The notes under the pieces: generated by a model
Told to the model about the DNA's origin: nothing
Database searches by the model: none
What the model saw: only the letters and a program-made list of their open reading frames with translations
Made by a program: the position numbers and the translations under genes
Part shown: positions 35,700-45,150 of the stretch, one piece after another
Layout of the letters: each line of letters begins with the position of its first letter
Position numbering within the stretch: position 1 is the stretch's first letter
Assembly (NCBI GenBank): GCA_963723745.1
Contig: CAVRRZ010000001.1
Location: 1,116,001-1,180,000 of the forward strand
DNA from: CAVRRZ01 sp963723745
Lineage (GTDB): Bacteria > Actinomycetota > Actinomycetes > Mycobacteriales > Geodermatophilaceae
Reading direction: 5' to 3'
Length of the DNA: 64,000 nt

Positions 35700-37008
35700 A
35701 GAGCCGCCAAAGCTGCCGACGTCGGAGTAGGCGAACCGGCCGGCGTCGACGCGCTGATTTGGGCCGGCGCCATGCTCGTCGCCCGCAGCTACGAGCGGCG
35801 CTTTCTCTGGATCGGCCGGAGGAATTCCGCCGCGTCTTCTTCGCCGCCGTGGTCATGCTCGCCACCATCGGCACCGTCTCCTGGGCGTTCAAGCTCGACG
35901 TCGCCCGCGGCTTCGTCGTCCTGGCACTCCCGCTGGCCACCGGTCTGACCCTGATGCAGCGCTACGCGCACCGCCGATGGGTGCACCGCCAGCGCGGCCG
36001 CGGCCGGTTCCAGCAGACGACCCTGCTGGTCGGGCACCGCGCTGCCGTCGCCGACCTCGACTCCCAGATCGACCGCGAGGCCTCCCACGGCTACCGCGTG
36101 GTCGGCTGCTGCCTGCCGGTCTCCAGCCAGAACTTCGCCAGCGGCGCCTTCAACGGCCTGCCCGTGCTCGGGGGGCTCGACGAGGTGGCCGACGTCGTCA
36201 AGCGGTACGAGGTCGACACGGTCGCCGTCCTCCCGTGCCCGGAGCTCGACGGCGTGACGCTGCGCCGGCTTGGCTGGGCACTCGAGAAGACCGACGCCGA
36301 GCTGCTACTGGCGCCGGCCGTCACCGAGGTCGTCGGCACGCGCGTCGCCATCCGCCCCGTCTGCGGGCTCCCGCTGCTGCACGTGGAGCGCCCCGAGCTG
36401 ACCGGCGTCCGCCGGCTGGCCAAGGAGGTCACCGACCGCACCGCCGCGTTCTTCGGGCTTCTCTTCTTCGCTCCGGTGCTCCTCGGCCTGGCGCTGGCCG
36501 TGAAGGTGACCAGTCGCGGCCCGGTGTTCTTCAAGCAGGAGCGGGTGGGCAAGGACGGCCAACCGTTCACCATGCTCAAGTTCCGCAGCATGGTCGCCGG
36601 CGCCGACCGCATGCACGAGACGCTGGCGTCGTCCGGCAACGACGGCAACGGAGTGCTCTACAAGAGCAAGGCCGACCCGCGCGTGACCCGCGTCGGCAAG
36701 GTGCTGCGCCGCTACTCCCTCGACGAGCTGCCCAGCTGATCAACGTGCTCCGCGGGGACATGTCGCTGGTCGGGCCGCGGCCGCCGCTGGCCAGCGAGGT
36801 CGAGCGGTACGGCTTCGACATGCATCGCCGCTTCCTGGTCAAGCCCGGCCTGACCGGCCTGTGGCAGGTCAGCGGCCGCTCCGACCTGTCGTGGGACGAC
36901 TCGGTGCGCATCGACGTCCGGTACGTCGAGAACTGGTCGTTCACGTTCGACCTGATGATCCTCTGGAAGACCGTGGGCGCCGTCGTCCGTGGCTCCGGGG
37001 CCTACTGA
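35700..37008 (+). pseudogene. Broken WcaJ-type undecaprenyl-phosphate sugar transferase
   Basis: Related over its length to the intact enzyme at 60137. About the first 100 residues are missing. One base is missing near 35815: LIWAGAMLVARSYERRFLWIG shifts frame before PEEFRRVFF. A second base is missing near 36732: DELP should continue QLINVLRGDMS, but the sequence reads CTGCCCAGCTGA, giving a stop at 36737-36739. The rest continues in another frame to RGSGAY and a stop at 37008. Catalytic blocks (KFRSM, SLVGPRPP, GLTGLWQVSGRS) are still recognisable. Not functional as read. Confidence 0.88.
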
Positions 37009-37025
37009 GCTGGGAGAATGAGCCA

Positions 37026-37652
37026 GTGATCCGTCACTGGTCCGGGGGCCCGGCGTTCAGCGTGCTCGTGGTCTGCACCGGCAACATCTGCCGCTCCGCG
37101 CTCGCGGAGCGGCTGGGTCGCGCGTACCTGGCCGAGACGCTCGGCGACGAGGCGAGCGCCGTCCGGATCGTCAGCGCCGGAACCCAGGCCGTCGTCGGGT
37201 CGGCGATGCACCCCGACAGCGCCCTCGTGCTGCGGGGCTTCGGGGCCGAGCCCGGTGACTTCACGGCCCGCCAGCTCGCCGAGGCGCACGTCCGTGAGGC
37301 CGACCTCGTGCTCACCATGACGCGCGTGCATCGGCGCCAGGTGCTGAACGAGTCGCCCCGCGCGCTGGCGCGGACGTTCACCCTGCTCGAGGCCGCCGAT
37401 CTGCTGTCACGGATCGACGAGGACCTGGAGCTCTCGGGGGACGAATTCGCCGAGCGCGCCCGGAGCTTGGTCAAGGTTCTGGCATCGGCTCGCTCCCGCC
37501 GGCAGACCAGCGACGCCGACGACGTCGCCGACCCGATCGGCCGCCCGGTCGAGGCGCACCAGGAGGCCGGCGACGCCATCGTGGCCGGTCTGCTCCCGCT
37601 GCTCGGCAGGTTTGCTGCGCTGAAGGACGACTCGTTGTTTCGCGCCGCCTGA
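37026..37652 (+). CDS. Low-molecular-weight protein-tyrosine phosphatase
   Basis: 208 residues from GTG 37026, with GGGAGAA upstream. The P-loop CTGNICRS is at 17-24, and the general-acid loop reads DVADPIGR near residue 170. Longer than the classical 150-residue enzymes, with an inserted region LSRIDEDLELSGDEFAERAR, as in the paralogue at 59194. Such phosphatases reverse the tyrosine phosphorylation of Wzz/BY-kinases in capsule systems. It lies 17 bases after the broken sugar transferase and appears intact. Confidence 0.9.
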   Translation: MIRHWSGGPAFSVLVVCTGNICRSALAERLGRAYLAETLGDEASAVRIVSAGTQAVVGSAMHPDSALVLRGFGAEPGDFTARQLAEAHVREADLVLTMTRVHRRQVLNESPRALARTFTLLEAADLLSRIDEDLELSGDEFAERARSLVKVLASARSRRQTSDADDVADPIGRPVEAHQEAGDAIVAGLLPLLGRFAALKDDSLFRAA

Positions 37653-38180
37653 CGCAACCCGGGTGAGCGCGCGCCCGTTCTCTGTTGTCTCAGCCTGCGT
37701 CCAGCTCCTCGTCCATCGGTGTTGCCGACGATGGCGAGCACCCGCCCTCGTCCAGGCCGCCTGGACCGCCGTGAACGTGCGGACCTCGACGGCTGGCCAG
37801 CATGCTTCGGCGGCAGCTCGCCGAGCAGGAAGCCCGGATGAATCAGGACGCCCTGACTCGCCCTTGAGTGGCGGGCGTCAGGCCGTCGTCCGCCGCTTGA
37901 GCTCCTCGAGACGGCGCTCCTGATCGGCGTTCACTGTCCGCTCGCGCAGCACAGTGTTCTCCGCACGCAGTAGCTCCACCTCGGCCTGCAGCTCATCCAC
38001 GGTGACCGCGACCACCTCCGGGACCGCACAGGGTGTTCCGGGCATCATGTTTCCGCAAGGCCTCTCGTCCTGTGGCGCTGAAGACGATTCGCCGGGGTGA
38101 GGACTACCGTTCGCGGGGAGCGATCTCGCAGGGTTCCGACCCGCGGTTGGGATCACCAGTCGATGCTCTGACCGGGCCGC
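37653..38180. other. Gene-poor stretch with only weak coding signal
   Basis: Apart from the small minus-strand frame at 37878-38048, I see nothing I can support here. A short plus-strand piece near 37800-37866 (MLRRQLAEQEARMNQDALT) may be debris. The stretch lies in the scarred part of the window. Confidence 0.35.
37878..38048 (-). CDS. Possible small coiled-coil protein
   Basis: 56 residues from ATG 38048. The second half, VDELQAEVELLRAENTVL and onwards, has heptad-spaced leucines (coiled coil) and ends KRRTTA. No family recognised and no clear ribosome site. It might be the tail of a larger lost gene. Confidence 0.3.
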   Translation of the reverse strand: MMPGTPCAVPEVVAVTVDELQAEVELLRAENTVLRERTVNADQERRLEELKRRTTA

Positions 38181-38423
38181 TCAGTGCCATGTCCAGCTCG
38201 GTTGGGGCACAATTGGTTGCTGAGGGAACCAGGCGAAGAGGACGTGCCACCCGCGGTGGTCGTTCTTCTCGAGCCGGAAGCCGCCCCGCTCCACGAGATC
38301 CGGGCCGGTGGGTACGACGTCCTGGGTGAGTTCACGCGCGCGGTCGATGGCCTCGGCGTCGTCCGCGGCGACGAAGTCCTCGAGAACGGTTGCGTGACCG
38401 GCGAGCAGTCGGTAGCTCGGCAT
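38181..38423 (-). CDS. Small conserved-looking hypothetical protein
   Basis: 80 residues from ATG 38423, with GAAGGA eight to nine bases upstream. The translation is well balanced (MPSYRLLAGHATVLEDFVAA...RGGFRLEKNDHRGWHVLFAW), with an aromatic C-terminus. No family recognised, no membrane segment and no signal peptide. Its composition is like a real soluble protein, unlike the antisense frames. Confidence 0.55.
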   Translation of the reverse strand: MPSYRLLAGHATVLEDFVAADDAEAIDRARELTQDVVPTGPDLVERGGFRLEKNDHRGWHVLFAWFPQQPIVPQPSWTWH

Positions 38424-38803
38424 GGGCGGGTCCTTCGCAGAAAGGCTGCTCCCGGGCAGCCGTCCACGGCCCGCATGCGGTTCCGCGACAGAAGTCAGCG
38501 CTGACGAGACTCGAGAGGAGTAGACAGATCACGGCGGCGCCGTCTCCACTGCCCTTGGCGGCGGCGTCGTCCAGCGCACCGTAGGTACTACCGGTCAGTA
38601 AGCAGACCGCGGGAGCATGATTGTGGCCCATCTCACATAACGCGCGGGACGTCGCGCTCGACGGAGCTACCGGCAGACCAGCGTTCCCTGCTCGCCGTGC
38701 GGCGTCCGACACGTTCCACCCACAGCGGAGCGACCGGAGGTCACCACGATTCCGCGAAGGCAGGCCGACGCACCGTCGGTTCGGCCCCCCTCGCGCCGCA
38801 CCG
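38424..38803. other. Intergenic region, nothing recognised
   Basis: 380 bases between the small hypothetical gene and the response-regulator stop. Frames on both strands give serine/arginine-rich translations without motifs. It should contain the promoter of the 38423 gene. Confidence 0.35.
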
Positions 38804-39484
38804 TCAGGTCGAACCGTTCGGGTCGGTCGGCACGAAGCCGTCCTCGACCGCGCGCCGGTAGAGCTCCAGCCGGGTGCTGACCGGGCGGTCGACGGCGGCG
38901 TACTTCTCCTTGATCCGCCGCAGGTGCGTCTTCAGCGTCTCCGCCTGCATGCCGAGCTGCCGCGCGACCGTCGGCAGCTTCGCGTCGGAGCTCGTGTACC
39001 GGATCAGCACCTCCTGCTGCCGGTCCGACAGCTCCGGCCGCCGGCTCACCGCGCCCGACAGCCCGATCAGCATCTCGGCCGAGATCGCCTCGTCACCGGC
39101 CACGATGTCTCGGATCGCGGCTGCCACCTCCGTGGTGTCCCGCGACTTGTTGAGGTACCCGTGCGCGCCGGCCTGCACGGCCTCGAGCAGCAGCGCGCCC
39201 TCCTCGTAGGCCGAGAACAGCAGCACCCGCGCCCCGGTCGAGCGCACCGCCAGCACGTTGTCCCGCGGCCGGCTCCCGTCGCGCAGCTGCAGGTCGAGCA
39301 CCACGACGTCCACCTCCACGCCCAGCGCGAGAAACTCCTCGACCGTGCGCGCGCTCGCCACCACCGCCATGCCCTCGGTCTCCGGGCGCAGGTCGGCCGC
39401 CAGGCCGCGGCCCACCACGGCGTGGTCGTCGATCACCGCGACCCGCGGCAGCTCGCGGGCCGCGCCACTCGCGTCGTCCGCCAT
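38804..39484 (-). CDS. NarL/FixJ-type response regulator
   Basis: 226 residues from ATG 39484, overlapping the kinase stop (ATGA). The receiver domain has VAVIDDHAVVG with the acidic pair, the phospho-acceptor in VVVLDLQLRDG, then VLLFSAYEEG and a Lys in GYLNKS. The C-terminal LuxR-type helix-turn-helix is LSDRQQEVLIRYTSSDAKLPTVARQLG, less canonical than usual. With the coupled histidine kinase it forms a two-component system; targets unknown. Confidence 0.9.
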   Translation of the reverse strand: MADDASGAARELPRVAVIDDHAVVGRGLAADLRPETEGMAVVASARTVEEFLALGVEVDVVVLDLQLRDGSRPRDNVLAVRSTGARVLLFSAYEEGALLLEAVQAGAHGYLNKSRDTTEVAAAIRDIVAGDEAISAEMLIGLSGAVSRRPELSDRQQEVLIRYTSSDAKLPTVARQLGMQAETLKTHLRRIKEKYAAVDRPVSTRLELYRRAVEDGFVPTDPNGST

Positions 39485-41814
39485 CAGTCCTCCTCCGGCG
39501 CGCAGCGGGTGCCGGGCAGCCGGAAGGTGACCCACAGGTCACCGTCCACCAGCTCGGCGCGATCGACCAGCGGCGTCGCCGATCCCGGCGCGGGGGTCTG
39601 CGCCGGCGCCGCGTGCAGCACCAGGGTCAGCAGCACGTCGTCCCCCGCGCGCAACACGGTCGCCTGGCCCTCGCCGCGCCAGCCGCTGTCGGTGGCCGCG
39701 GTCAGGCGCCGGTCGAGCTCGGCGAGCAGCGCCGTCCGCAGGTCGTCGGGCACCGCGTTCCGGGGCAGCGTTCCCCGGACGGCGAGGTCGACACCCAGGC
39801 CGCGCAGCCGCACCGCGCGGTCGACCAGGGCGGCGAGCAGGTCGTCGCCGTCCCCCTGGGTCAGAAACGCCCGCAGCAGCCGCGCGTCACGGCGGCACAG
39901 CCGGCGCACCTCCGGCCGGCCCGGGTCGAGCCGGCCGTCGGCCAGCCCGCTCAGCGTCTCGGTGACGATGCCCCGCACCGCCGGCAGCAGCCGCCGGCGC
40001 TCGGCCGCCCGCACCTGGTGCGCCGAGCGCGCGGCCAGCAGGTTCTCCTCGGCCTCCAGAACCTCCGCCGCGATGGCCGCGTGCCACCGCAGCGCCGCGA
40101 CGAAGACCAGACCGGCCACCACCAGACCGACCGCCATCGCGCTGTTGGCCACCGCGGTGACGCCGCACGCCCGCCCGGCCGCGTCAGATTGGGCGGCGAG
40201 CAGCAGCCACGAGCCGATGAAGGCCGCCACCGCGACCACCGCCTCCCGCGGCGGGCGCAGCAGCGTGACCACCAGGCAGGAGATCAGCTCGCCGCCGCCG
40301 CTGAAGTGCGCGTAGCCCATCGACGCACAGCCCTCCAGCGGCAGCCCCGTGAGCAGCAGCACGGCCGCGATCCGGACGACGAGCACCGCCGCCACCCAGC
40401 CCGGCAGCGTCGGCCGGCGCAGCAGCGTTCCGACGACGAGGGCGTCCACCGCCAGCGCGATGGCCAGCGCCACCATCTGCGGCGTCGGATCGTCGTAGCT
40501 GCCGCGCTGCACGGCGAACGACAGCAGCTGCGAGACGCCGGCCACCGCGGTCAGCCCCAGCGCGCCCCGCCGGGGACCCTCCACCGACCACAGGGGCGGC
40601 ACCGGCCGCGCATCGGGCGGCGCGGAGGGCGACAGCTCCAGCGTCACCGTCGTCTCCGCGCCCGGCGCGCTGTCCACCCGCGCCGCCCCGCCGATCTCGC
40701 GCAGCCGCGCCGCCATGCCGGCCAGGCCCAGACCGGCGCCCCGCTGCGCCGGATCGAAGCCGCGGCCGTCGTCCCCGACCGTCACGGCGACCCGGCCGCC
40801 GGTCGTGCGCACGGCCACCCGGGCACCGTCCGCGCCGGAGTGCTTGAGCACGTTGACCAACGCCTCTCGGGTGGCCAGCACCAGCGCGTCGGCGTGCACC
40901 GCCGGCACCGGGCACGGCGCCGCGTCCAGCCGCACGGCGAGCCGGTCGAACAGCGGCGCCTGCGTCATCGAGCGCACCGCCGCGGCCAGGTCGACCGGGG
41001 CGTCGTCGCCCGGGCGCTCGAGCTCGTGCAGCAGCCGCACGTCGCGGCGCAACTCCGCCCGCAGCGTCTCCGGATCGGCGCTGCTCAGCCAGCCGGCGCC
41101 GATGCCCGACAGGGTGGTGAGCACGGTGTCGTGCAGGTCGGTGCGTGCCGCGGCCAGGCTGTTCTCGCGCACCCGCCGTGCCTGCTCCGCGCGCCGGTCG
41201 GCCAGCAGGCCGCCCACCAGCTCGCCCACCTGCCGGCTGCTGCGTGCCAGCGCCACCGCCACGAACCGGGCGCCGACCACGGCCGCCGCCGCGGTCAGCA
41301 GGATCTCCGCGTAGTCACCGGCGCCCGCCGCCCACGGTGGCCCCAGGTCCCACCAGGCGTGCCGCAGCCCGAGGCCCAGCGCCGCCGCGCCGGCCGGCAG
41401 CGGGCGCAGCACCAGACCCGCCACCAGGCAGGCGCTGCCCATCAGCGACACCGCCGGGTTCGACGGCGTTCCGGGCGTCGTCGACAGCACGTCGAACGCG
41501 ACGATCGCCGCGGCCACCGCACCGAGGCCCACGCCGGTCAGCACCCGCAACGCCTGCGGACGGCGTACCGCCGCGGCCGTGGTCACTCCGGCCACCACCG
41601 CCATCACGAGGATGACCAGCAGGAACGCCGGCACGTCGTAGCGGCCCGGCCCGAGCAGGATCACGACCGGCGCGGTCGCCAGCCACGCCCACGCGATCAG
41701 TGCCGACGCCTGCGCCAGCGCGCGCGAGACCACCTGACGCGGCAGCTCCGTGCCGGCCGGCTCGGCACGCGGCGACGGCAGCAGGGTCGGCAGCGAACGG
41801 TCGAGCAGGGTCAT
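39484..41814 (-). CDS. Double-module HisKA_3-type sensor histidine kinase
   Basis: 776 residues from ATG 41814; a frame extending to 42660 is low-complexity and unlikely. Module 1: membrane helices in residues 35-190, dimerisation helix ARTDLHDTVLTTLSG (His228), ATPase N-box REALVNVLKHSG and GDDGRGFDP/GLGLAGMAARL. Module 2 repeats the plan: more membrane helices (about 435-600), then VRGIVTETLSGLADG, which aligns with the His helix but has Arg in place of His, and a degraded ATPase part with no N-box. It looks like an internal duplication with a decayed second kinase. Coupled to the response regulator downstream. Confidence 0.85.
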   Translation of the reverse strand: MTLLDRSLPTLLPSPRAEPAGTELPRQVVSRALAQASALIAWAWLATAPVVILLGPGRYDVPAFLLVILVMAVVAGVTTAAAVRRPQALRVLTGVGLGAVAAAIVAFDVLSTTPGTPSNPAVSLMGSACLVAGLVLRPLPAGAAALGLGLRHAWWDLGPPWAAGAGDYAEILLTAAAAVVGARFVAVALARSSRQVGELVGGLLADRRAEQARRVRENSLAAARTDLHDTVLTTLSGIGAGWLSSADPETLRAELRRDVRLLHELERPGDDAPVDLAAAVRSMTQAPLFDRLAVRLDAAPCPVPAVHADALVLATREALVNVLKHSGADGARVAVRTTGGRVAVTVGDDGRGFDPAQRGAGLGLAGMAARLREIGGAARVDSAPGAETTVTLELSPSAPPDARPVPPLWSVEGPRRGALGLTAVAGVSQLLSFAVQRGSYDDPTPQMVALAIALAVDALVVGTLLRRPTLPGWVAAVLVVRIAAVLLLTGLPLEGCASMGYAHFSGGGELISCLVVTLLRPPREAVVAVAAFIGSWLLLAAQSDAAGRACGVTAVANSAMAVGLVVAGLVFVAALRWHAAIAAEVLEAEENLLAARSAHQVRAAERRRLLPAVRGIVTETLSGLADGRLDPGRPEVRRLCRRDARLLRAFLTQGDGDDLLAALVDRAVRLRGLGVDLAVRGTLPRNAVPDDLRTALLAELDRRLTAATDSGWRGEGQATVLRAGDDVLLTLVLHAAPAQTPAPGSATPLVDRAELVDGDLWVTFRLPGTRCAPEED

Positions 41815-42069
41815 GGCCCGACCGCCCCCGGGACGGTTCGACCGCCGCCGACCCGGCGGTCGCTCGTCCGCTGCATCGGCCCCCGCCGGCGATGATCCGG
41901 CCCCCGCGGCCGGCTGCCGGATCGTGGCACGGTCGCGCGCGCGTGCGGTGGGATCGGCGCACGTGTACCCCGGGTGTGGGACGCGTGTCGGCCCCGCCGT
42001 CCGTTGCCCGGGGCCATCGGCTCGTGTTGCATCCGGCACGTCGGCGTATCCGTCGAACGGGGGAGTGGG

Positions 42070-42726
42070 ATGGGGTCGAGCGTGCCGCGCCGGGTGGTCG
42101 TGGCCTCTGCGGGGGTGCGCCTCATCCTGCTGGTCGGGTGTTCCGACGACGTCGGCGGCAGGACGGAGGCGTCGTCCTCTGACGCGCCCGCCTCGTCGTC
42201 CGCGGCGCCGGAGGCCTCCGCCGACCCATCGGCGGAGGCGCCGCCGCCGGAGAGCACCGAGATGCCCACCCGGCCCTCCGCGCAGTTCGCCTCCGGCGGC
42301 GGCAGCTGAGACGACGCGTGCTCGTTCATCGACCCGGCGTACCTCGCCTCGCTGGGGGCGAGCGGGAGCGCGCTGGCGCAGAACCGGGGTGACTACCCGG
42401 AGACGCTGGTCGACCGAGGCGTGTGCGACGTCCGGCTGCCCGGCGGTGGCTTCGTCCTCTCGGTCTTCGAGTTCACGTAGCCGAGCCTTGCCGCGGCCAT
42501 GGGGACGCCGGCGACGTACGAGCAGGACTCCACGACGGCGCACGAGGTGGCGGTCGGCGACCAGGGCGTCCTGGTGCTGAACCGGATGAACGGCAGCATG
42601 CTCCGCGAGGCGGTGACCGGACCCGTCGCGGTCAGCGTCACCTGGAACGACGGCGACCACTCACCGCGCCAGGCGCAGACCGCGGTCGATGTCGCCGCCC
42701 AGGCGCTCGCCCGGCTCCCCGGCTGA
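42070..42726 (+). pseudogene. Lipoprotein gene with two in-frame stop codons
   Basis: One frame of 218 codons is interrupted by TGA at 42307-42309 and TAG at 42478-42480. It starts MGSSVPRRVVVASAGVRL and has a lipobox ILLVGC, then a Ser/Ala/Pro-rich linker. After the first stop comes DDACSFIDPAYLASLG and a Cys-containing domain (VCDVRLPGGGFVLSVFEFT). After the second is PSLAAAMGTPATYEQDST and a beta/alpha end LARLPG. The domain resembles DUF3558-type actinobacterial lipoproteins. Both stops are one change from sense (TGG, CAG). Probably non-functional unless the stops are read through. Confidence 0.75.
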
Positions 42727-42802
42727 TCCTCCGCCGTCCGCACCCGGCCGTTCGTCCACACAGGCCGGAAGGGTGCCGGACGTGGGATGACGGCGTACGG
42801 AA

Positions 42803-43399
42803 TCAGCGGGTGGCGAGGACGCCGGCCTGACCGCTGAGCCGCGGGGAGCGGGCGGGGAAGAGCTCGTTGAGCAGCGTGCGCAGCGCGGTGGCGATCGTCT
42901 GCGCGACCTGGTCATGAACAGAGGCCTGTCGGCCGATCGGGTCGAGGACGTCATCGGTGTCCGAGGCCGTCCGCCGGGTTCGGCCGGCGTCCAGCCGGAG
43001 GCCGAACTCGCGCACCCGCTCGTCGAGCGGCAGCGGCCGAAGGTCGCGGACATCGGTGCGCGACAGCAGGTCGGCCGCCTCCAGCAGCGTGAAGGTCCGC
43101 CGCAGACCGCGCGGCGCCCGCTCGAGCACCTCGTTGCGGTGCCCTGGTCATCGTGAGCACGAGGTCGGCCCTCGCCAGGTCGTTGGTCAGCGGCGTCGAC
43201 AGCAGGTCGGCGGGGTCGCCGCCGAGCGCGGTCAGCGCGGCGGCACTGTGCCGGTCCATCGGCTCGCCGTCCGGCGCGGCGGTGCCGGCGCTGGCGATCT
43301 CGACGTCGGTCGTCCCGAACTGCTTCAGCCAGCCCTCGTCAGCCCCTCGGCCCGCGGCGATCGGCACAGGTTGCCGGTGCAGACGAAGAGCAGGCGCAT
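42803..43399 (-). pseudogene. Broken low-molecular-weight tyrosine phosphatase
   Basis: The start MRLLFVCTGNLCRSPRAEG is intact, including the CX5R loop. A frameshift then occurs: the first frame soon stops, while GADEGWLKQFGTTDVEIASAG continues in another. A second shift follows LTMTR: the next frame resumes as GHRNEVLERAPRGLRRTFTLLEAADLLSR. The tail DVLDPIGRQASVHDQVAQ matches the intact copies at 37026 and 59194. Two frameshifts make it a pseudogene. Confidence 0.88.
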
Positions 43400-43529
43400 C
43401 CGGACGACGCTAGGTGCGGCCCGGCTACTCTCCGCTACTCCCGGGCCTGCGGTGACTCCAACGGGGGAGGTGGGACGGACGGGACCGTCCCGTCACATCC
43501 GCCGGCACGGCTGCCGATGTTCATGTCCT

Positions 43530-43658
43530 ATGTGGCTTGTTCTCGCCGTCGTGCTGGCCGTCGTCGTGGGCCGCGGCGTCCGCCTGGCCGTCCGGCGCTC
43601 GCCGGGCACCGGCGTCGAGTCCGTGCTGACCACCGCTTCGCTCTCGCTGGTTCGCTGA
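43530..43658 (+). CDS. Small membrane protein, possibly a fragment
   Basis: 42 residues: one hydrophobic helix (MWLVLAVVLAVVVGRGVRLA) and a short tail, GTGVESVLTTASLSLVR. GRGVRLA...GTG also occurs at the N-terminus of the 298-residue membrane protein at 61769, so it is a short paralogue. An upstream ATG (43523) reads MSYV in another frame, which suggests a lost base and restart. Whether it is translated is uncertain. Confidence 0.45.
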   Translation: MWLVLAVVLAVVVGRGVRLAVRRSPGTGVESVLTTASLSLVR

Positions 43659-43802
43659 CTCGCGTCCGAAACGTGCAGGGCCGCGGGGTCGGGCCGGAAC
43701 CCGGTCATCGGGCTCAACAGTGGCCGGTGACGAGGCCCGCACCGGGGCCCACCGCCGCCGGCGCCACACCCTCGCCAGTGCTGCGCTGACGGAGTCCCCT
43801 GA

Positions 43803-44894
43803 TCATCTGGCGTCGCTCTCGATGCCGGCGGGCGGGCCGAGCCGCCTGCCGGCCAGGCGCCGGCCGAGCTGGATGGAGGGCGTCTCCACCAGCCGGTACA
43901 GGGCCCAGGAAACGAGCAGCAGCGCCGTCACGTACAACAGGCCCGCAAGCGGGTTCGTCGGCGCGAAAAACGCCAGCACGACTCCGTACACCGCCGGATG
44001 CACCAGGTAGAGGGAGTAGCTGATCCGGCCCAGCCAGGTCATCGACTTCGGGAACCGCCGGCCGCGGAGCAGGAAGAACCCGCCGAAGAGGGCAAGCCCG
44101 CCGAGGTAGGACAGGGCGTAACCGGTCGGGGTCCACTGCACCGGGCCGAGCACGGTGATCTCCGGCGGTGGCGCGAACACCGCGAAGTTGACCCATGACG
44201 TCGCACTCAAGGCCGCGACGCCTGCACCGAACAGCGCAGCCAACGACCGGGTCGTCAGCATTCCGCGTTGCCAGCGGTATACCGCCTGCCCCAGTGAAGC
44301 GGTGAACAGCAGCAGCGGCACAGTGATGGGCAGGTCCGTAAACCCGACCGCGGGCGCCACGCAGCCGGCCAGGACGAACGCGGCCAGCCAGCCATATCCA
44401 AACCACACGCCCCACGGCAACCGGCCGAAGCGGCGCAGCGCGCTGGACTGGACGTAGAACATCAGCTCAATCCCGAGCGTCCAGGCCGGCGCCACGATGT
44501 TCGGCATCAGCAGGAACAGCTGGATCATCAGCACGTTTACTGCGAGGACCGGCCACCCGCCGTCCGGCATCGGCCCCAGCGCTACCGCCCCCAGCGCAAG
44601 GATGATGACGATGTTGGTCCAGTACGACGGGAACAGGCGGAAGAACCTGGCCGTCCAGAAGGAGCCGAACGTCGCCCGCTCGAGGCTCATCGGTATCACG
44701 TATCCGCTGACCAGGAAGAATGCGACGACGCCGGCGCGGCCGGGGCTGAAGTTCTCGAACGTCCACGGCATGTACGACGGCGTGGCGATCTCGACGTAGT
44801 GCCCGGCGGCGACCGCCGCGGCGGCGATTCCGCGTAACGCGTCGAGGTAGTCGAGGCGACCCGTGCGCACCTCCGGTCGCGCTGTCACTGCCAT
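43803..44894 (-). CDS. Acyltransferase-3 (OafA-like) membrane protein
   Basis: About 363 residues from ATG 44894, with GGGAG upstream. Ten or so membrane helices. Family marks: RLDYLDALRGIAAAAVAAGH with the conserved His, the segment GVVAFFLVSGYVIPMSLER, RFFRLFPSYW and the C-terminal ISYSLYLVHPAVYG. These enzymes O-acetylate surface sugars or other acceptors. It stands alone between broken genes and the second glycan block. Confidence 0.9.
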   Translation of the reverse strand: MAVTARPEVRTGRLDYLDALRGIAAAAVAAGHYVEIATPSYMPWTFENFSPGRAGVVAFFLVSGYVIPMSLERATFGSFWTARFFRLFPSYWTNIVIILALGAVALGPMPDGGWPVLAVNVLMIQLFLLMPNIVAPAWTLGIELMFYVQSSALRRFGRLPWGVWFGYGWLAAFVLAGCVAPAVGFTDLPITVPLLLFTASLGQAVYRWQRGMLTTRSLAALFGAGVAALSATSWVNFAVFAPPPEITVLGPVQWTPTGYALSYLGGLALFGGFFLLRGRRFPKSMTWLGRISYSLYLVHPAVYGVVLAFFAPTNPLAGLLYVTALLLVSWALYRLVETPSIQLGRRLAGRRLGPPAGIESDAR

Positions 44895-45150
44895 GCGTCC
44901 GCTCCCATTTCCTGCGTGGTGATGGCCTCGGACAGTAACCGGCCCGTCGCTCGGCGCCGTGTCTGCGCGGCGGGCGCCGTCTACATCTGACACCGCTGGG
45001 GCAGCGCGCTACTGCCCGGGCACGAGAGGCGCACGTGAACGCCGCGCACGCAGCCACCCGCCGGGACGGCCCCGAGCGGCGTTACGGTGACGCACCGAGG
45101 ATGTCCGGCCGTCTGTCCGCGCTGGAGTTCGTGCTGACGACGGAGGCGGT

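Noticed and set aside
39613..41895. A 760-codon plus-strand open frame
   Set aside because: It is antisense to the histidine kinase; its Arg/Gln/His/Pro-rich translation has no motif. High GC makes long antisense frames common.
41815..42660. N-terminal extension of the histidine kinase to 1058 residues
   Set aside because: The added part is arginine/glycine/proline-rich and lies antisense to the lipoprotein pseudogene; the membrane domain starts after ATG 41814.
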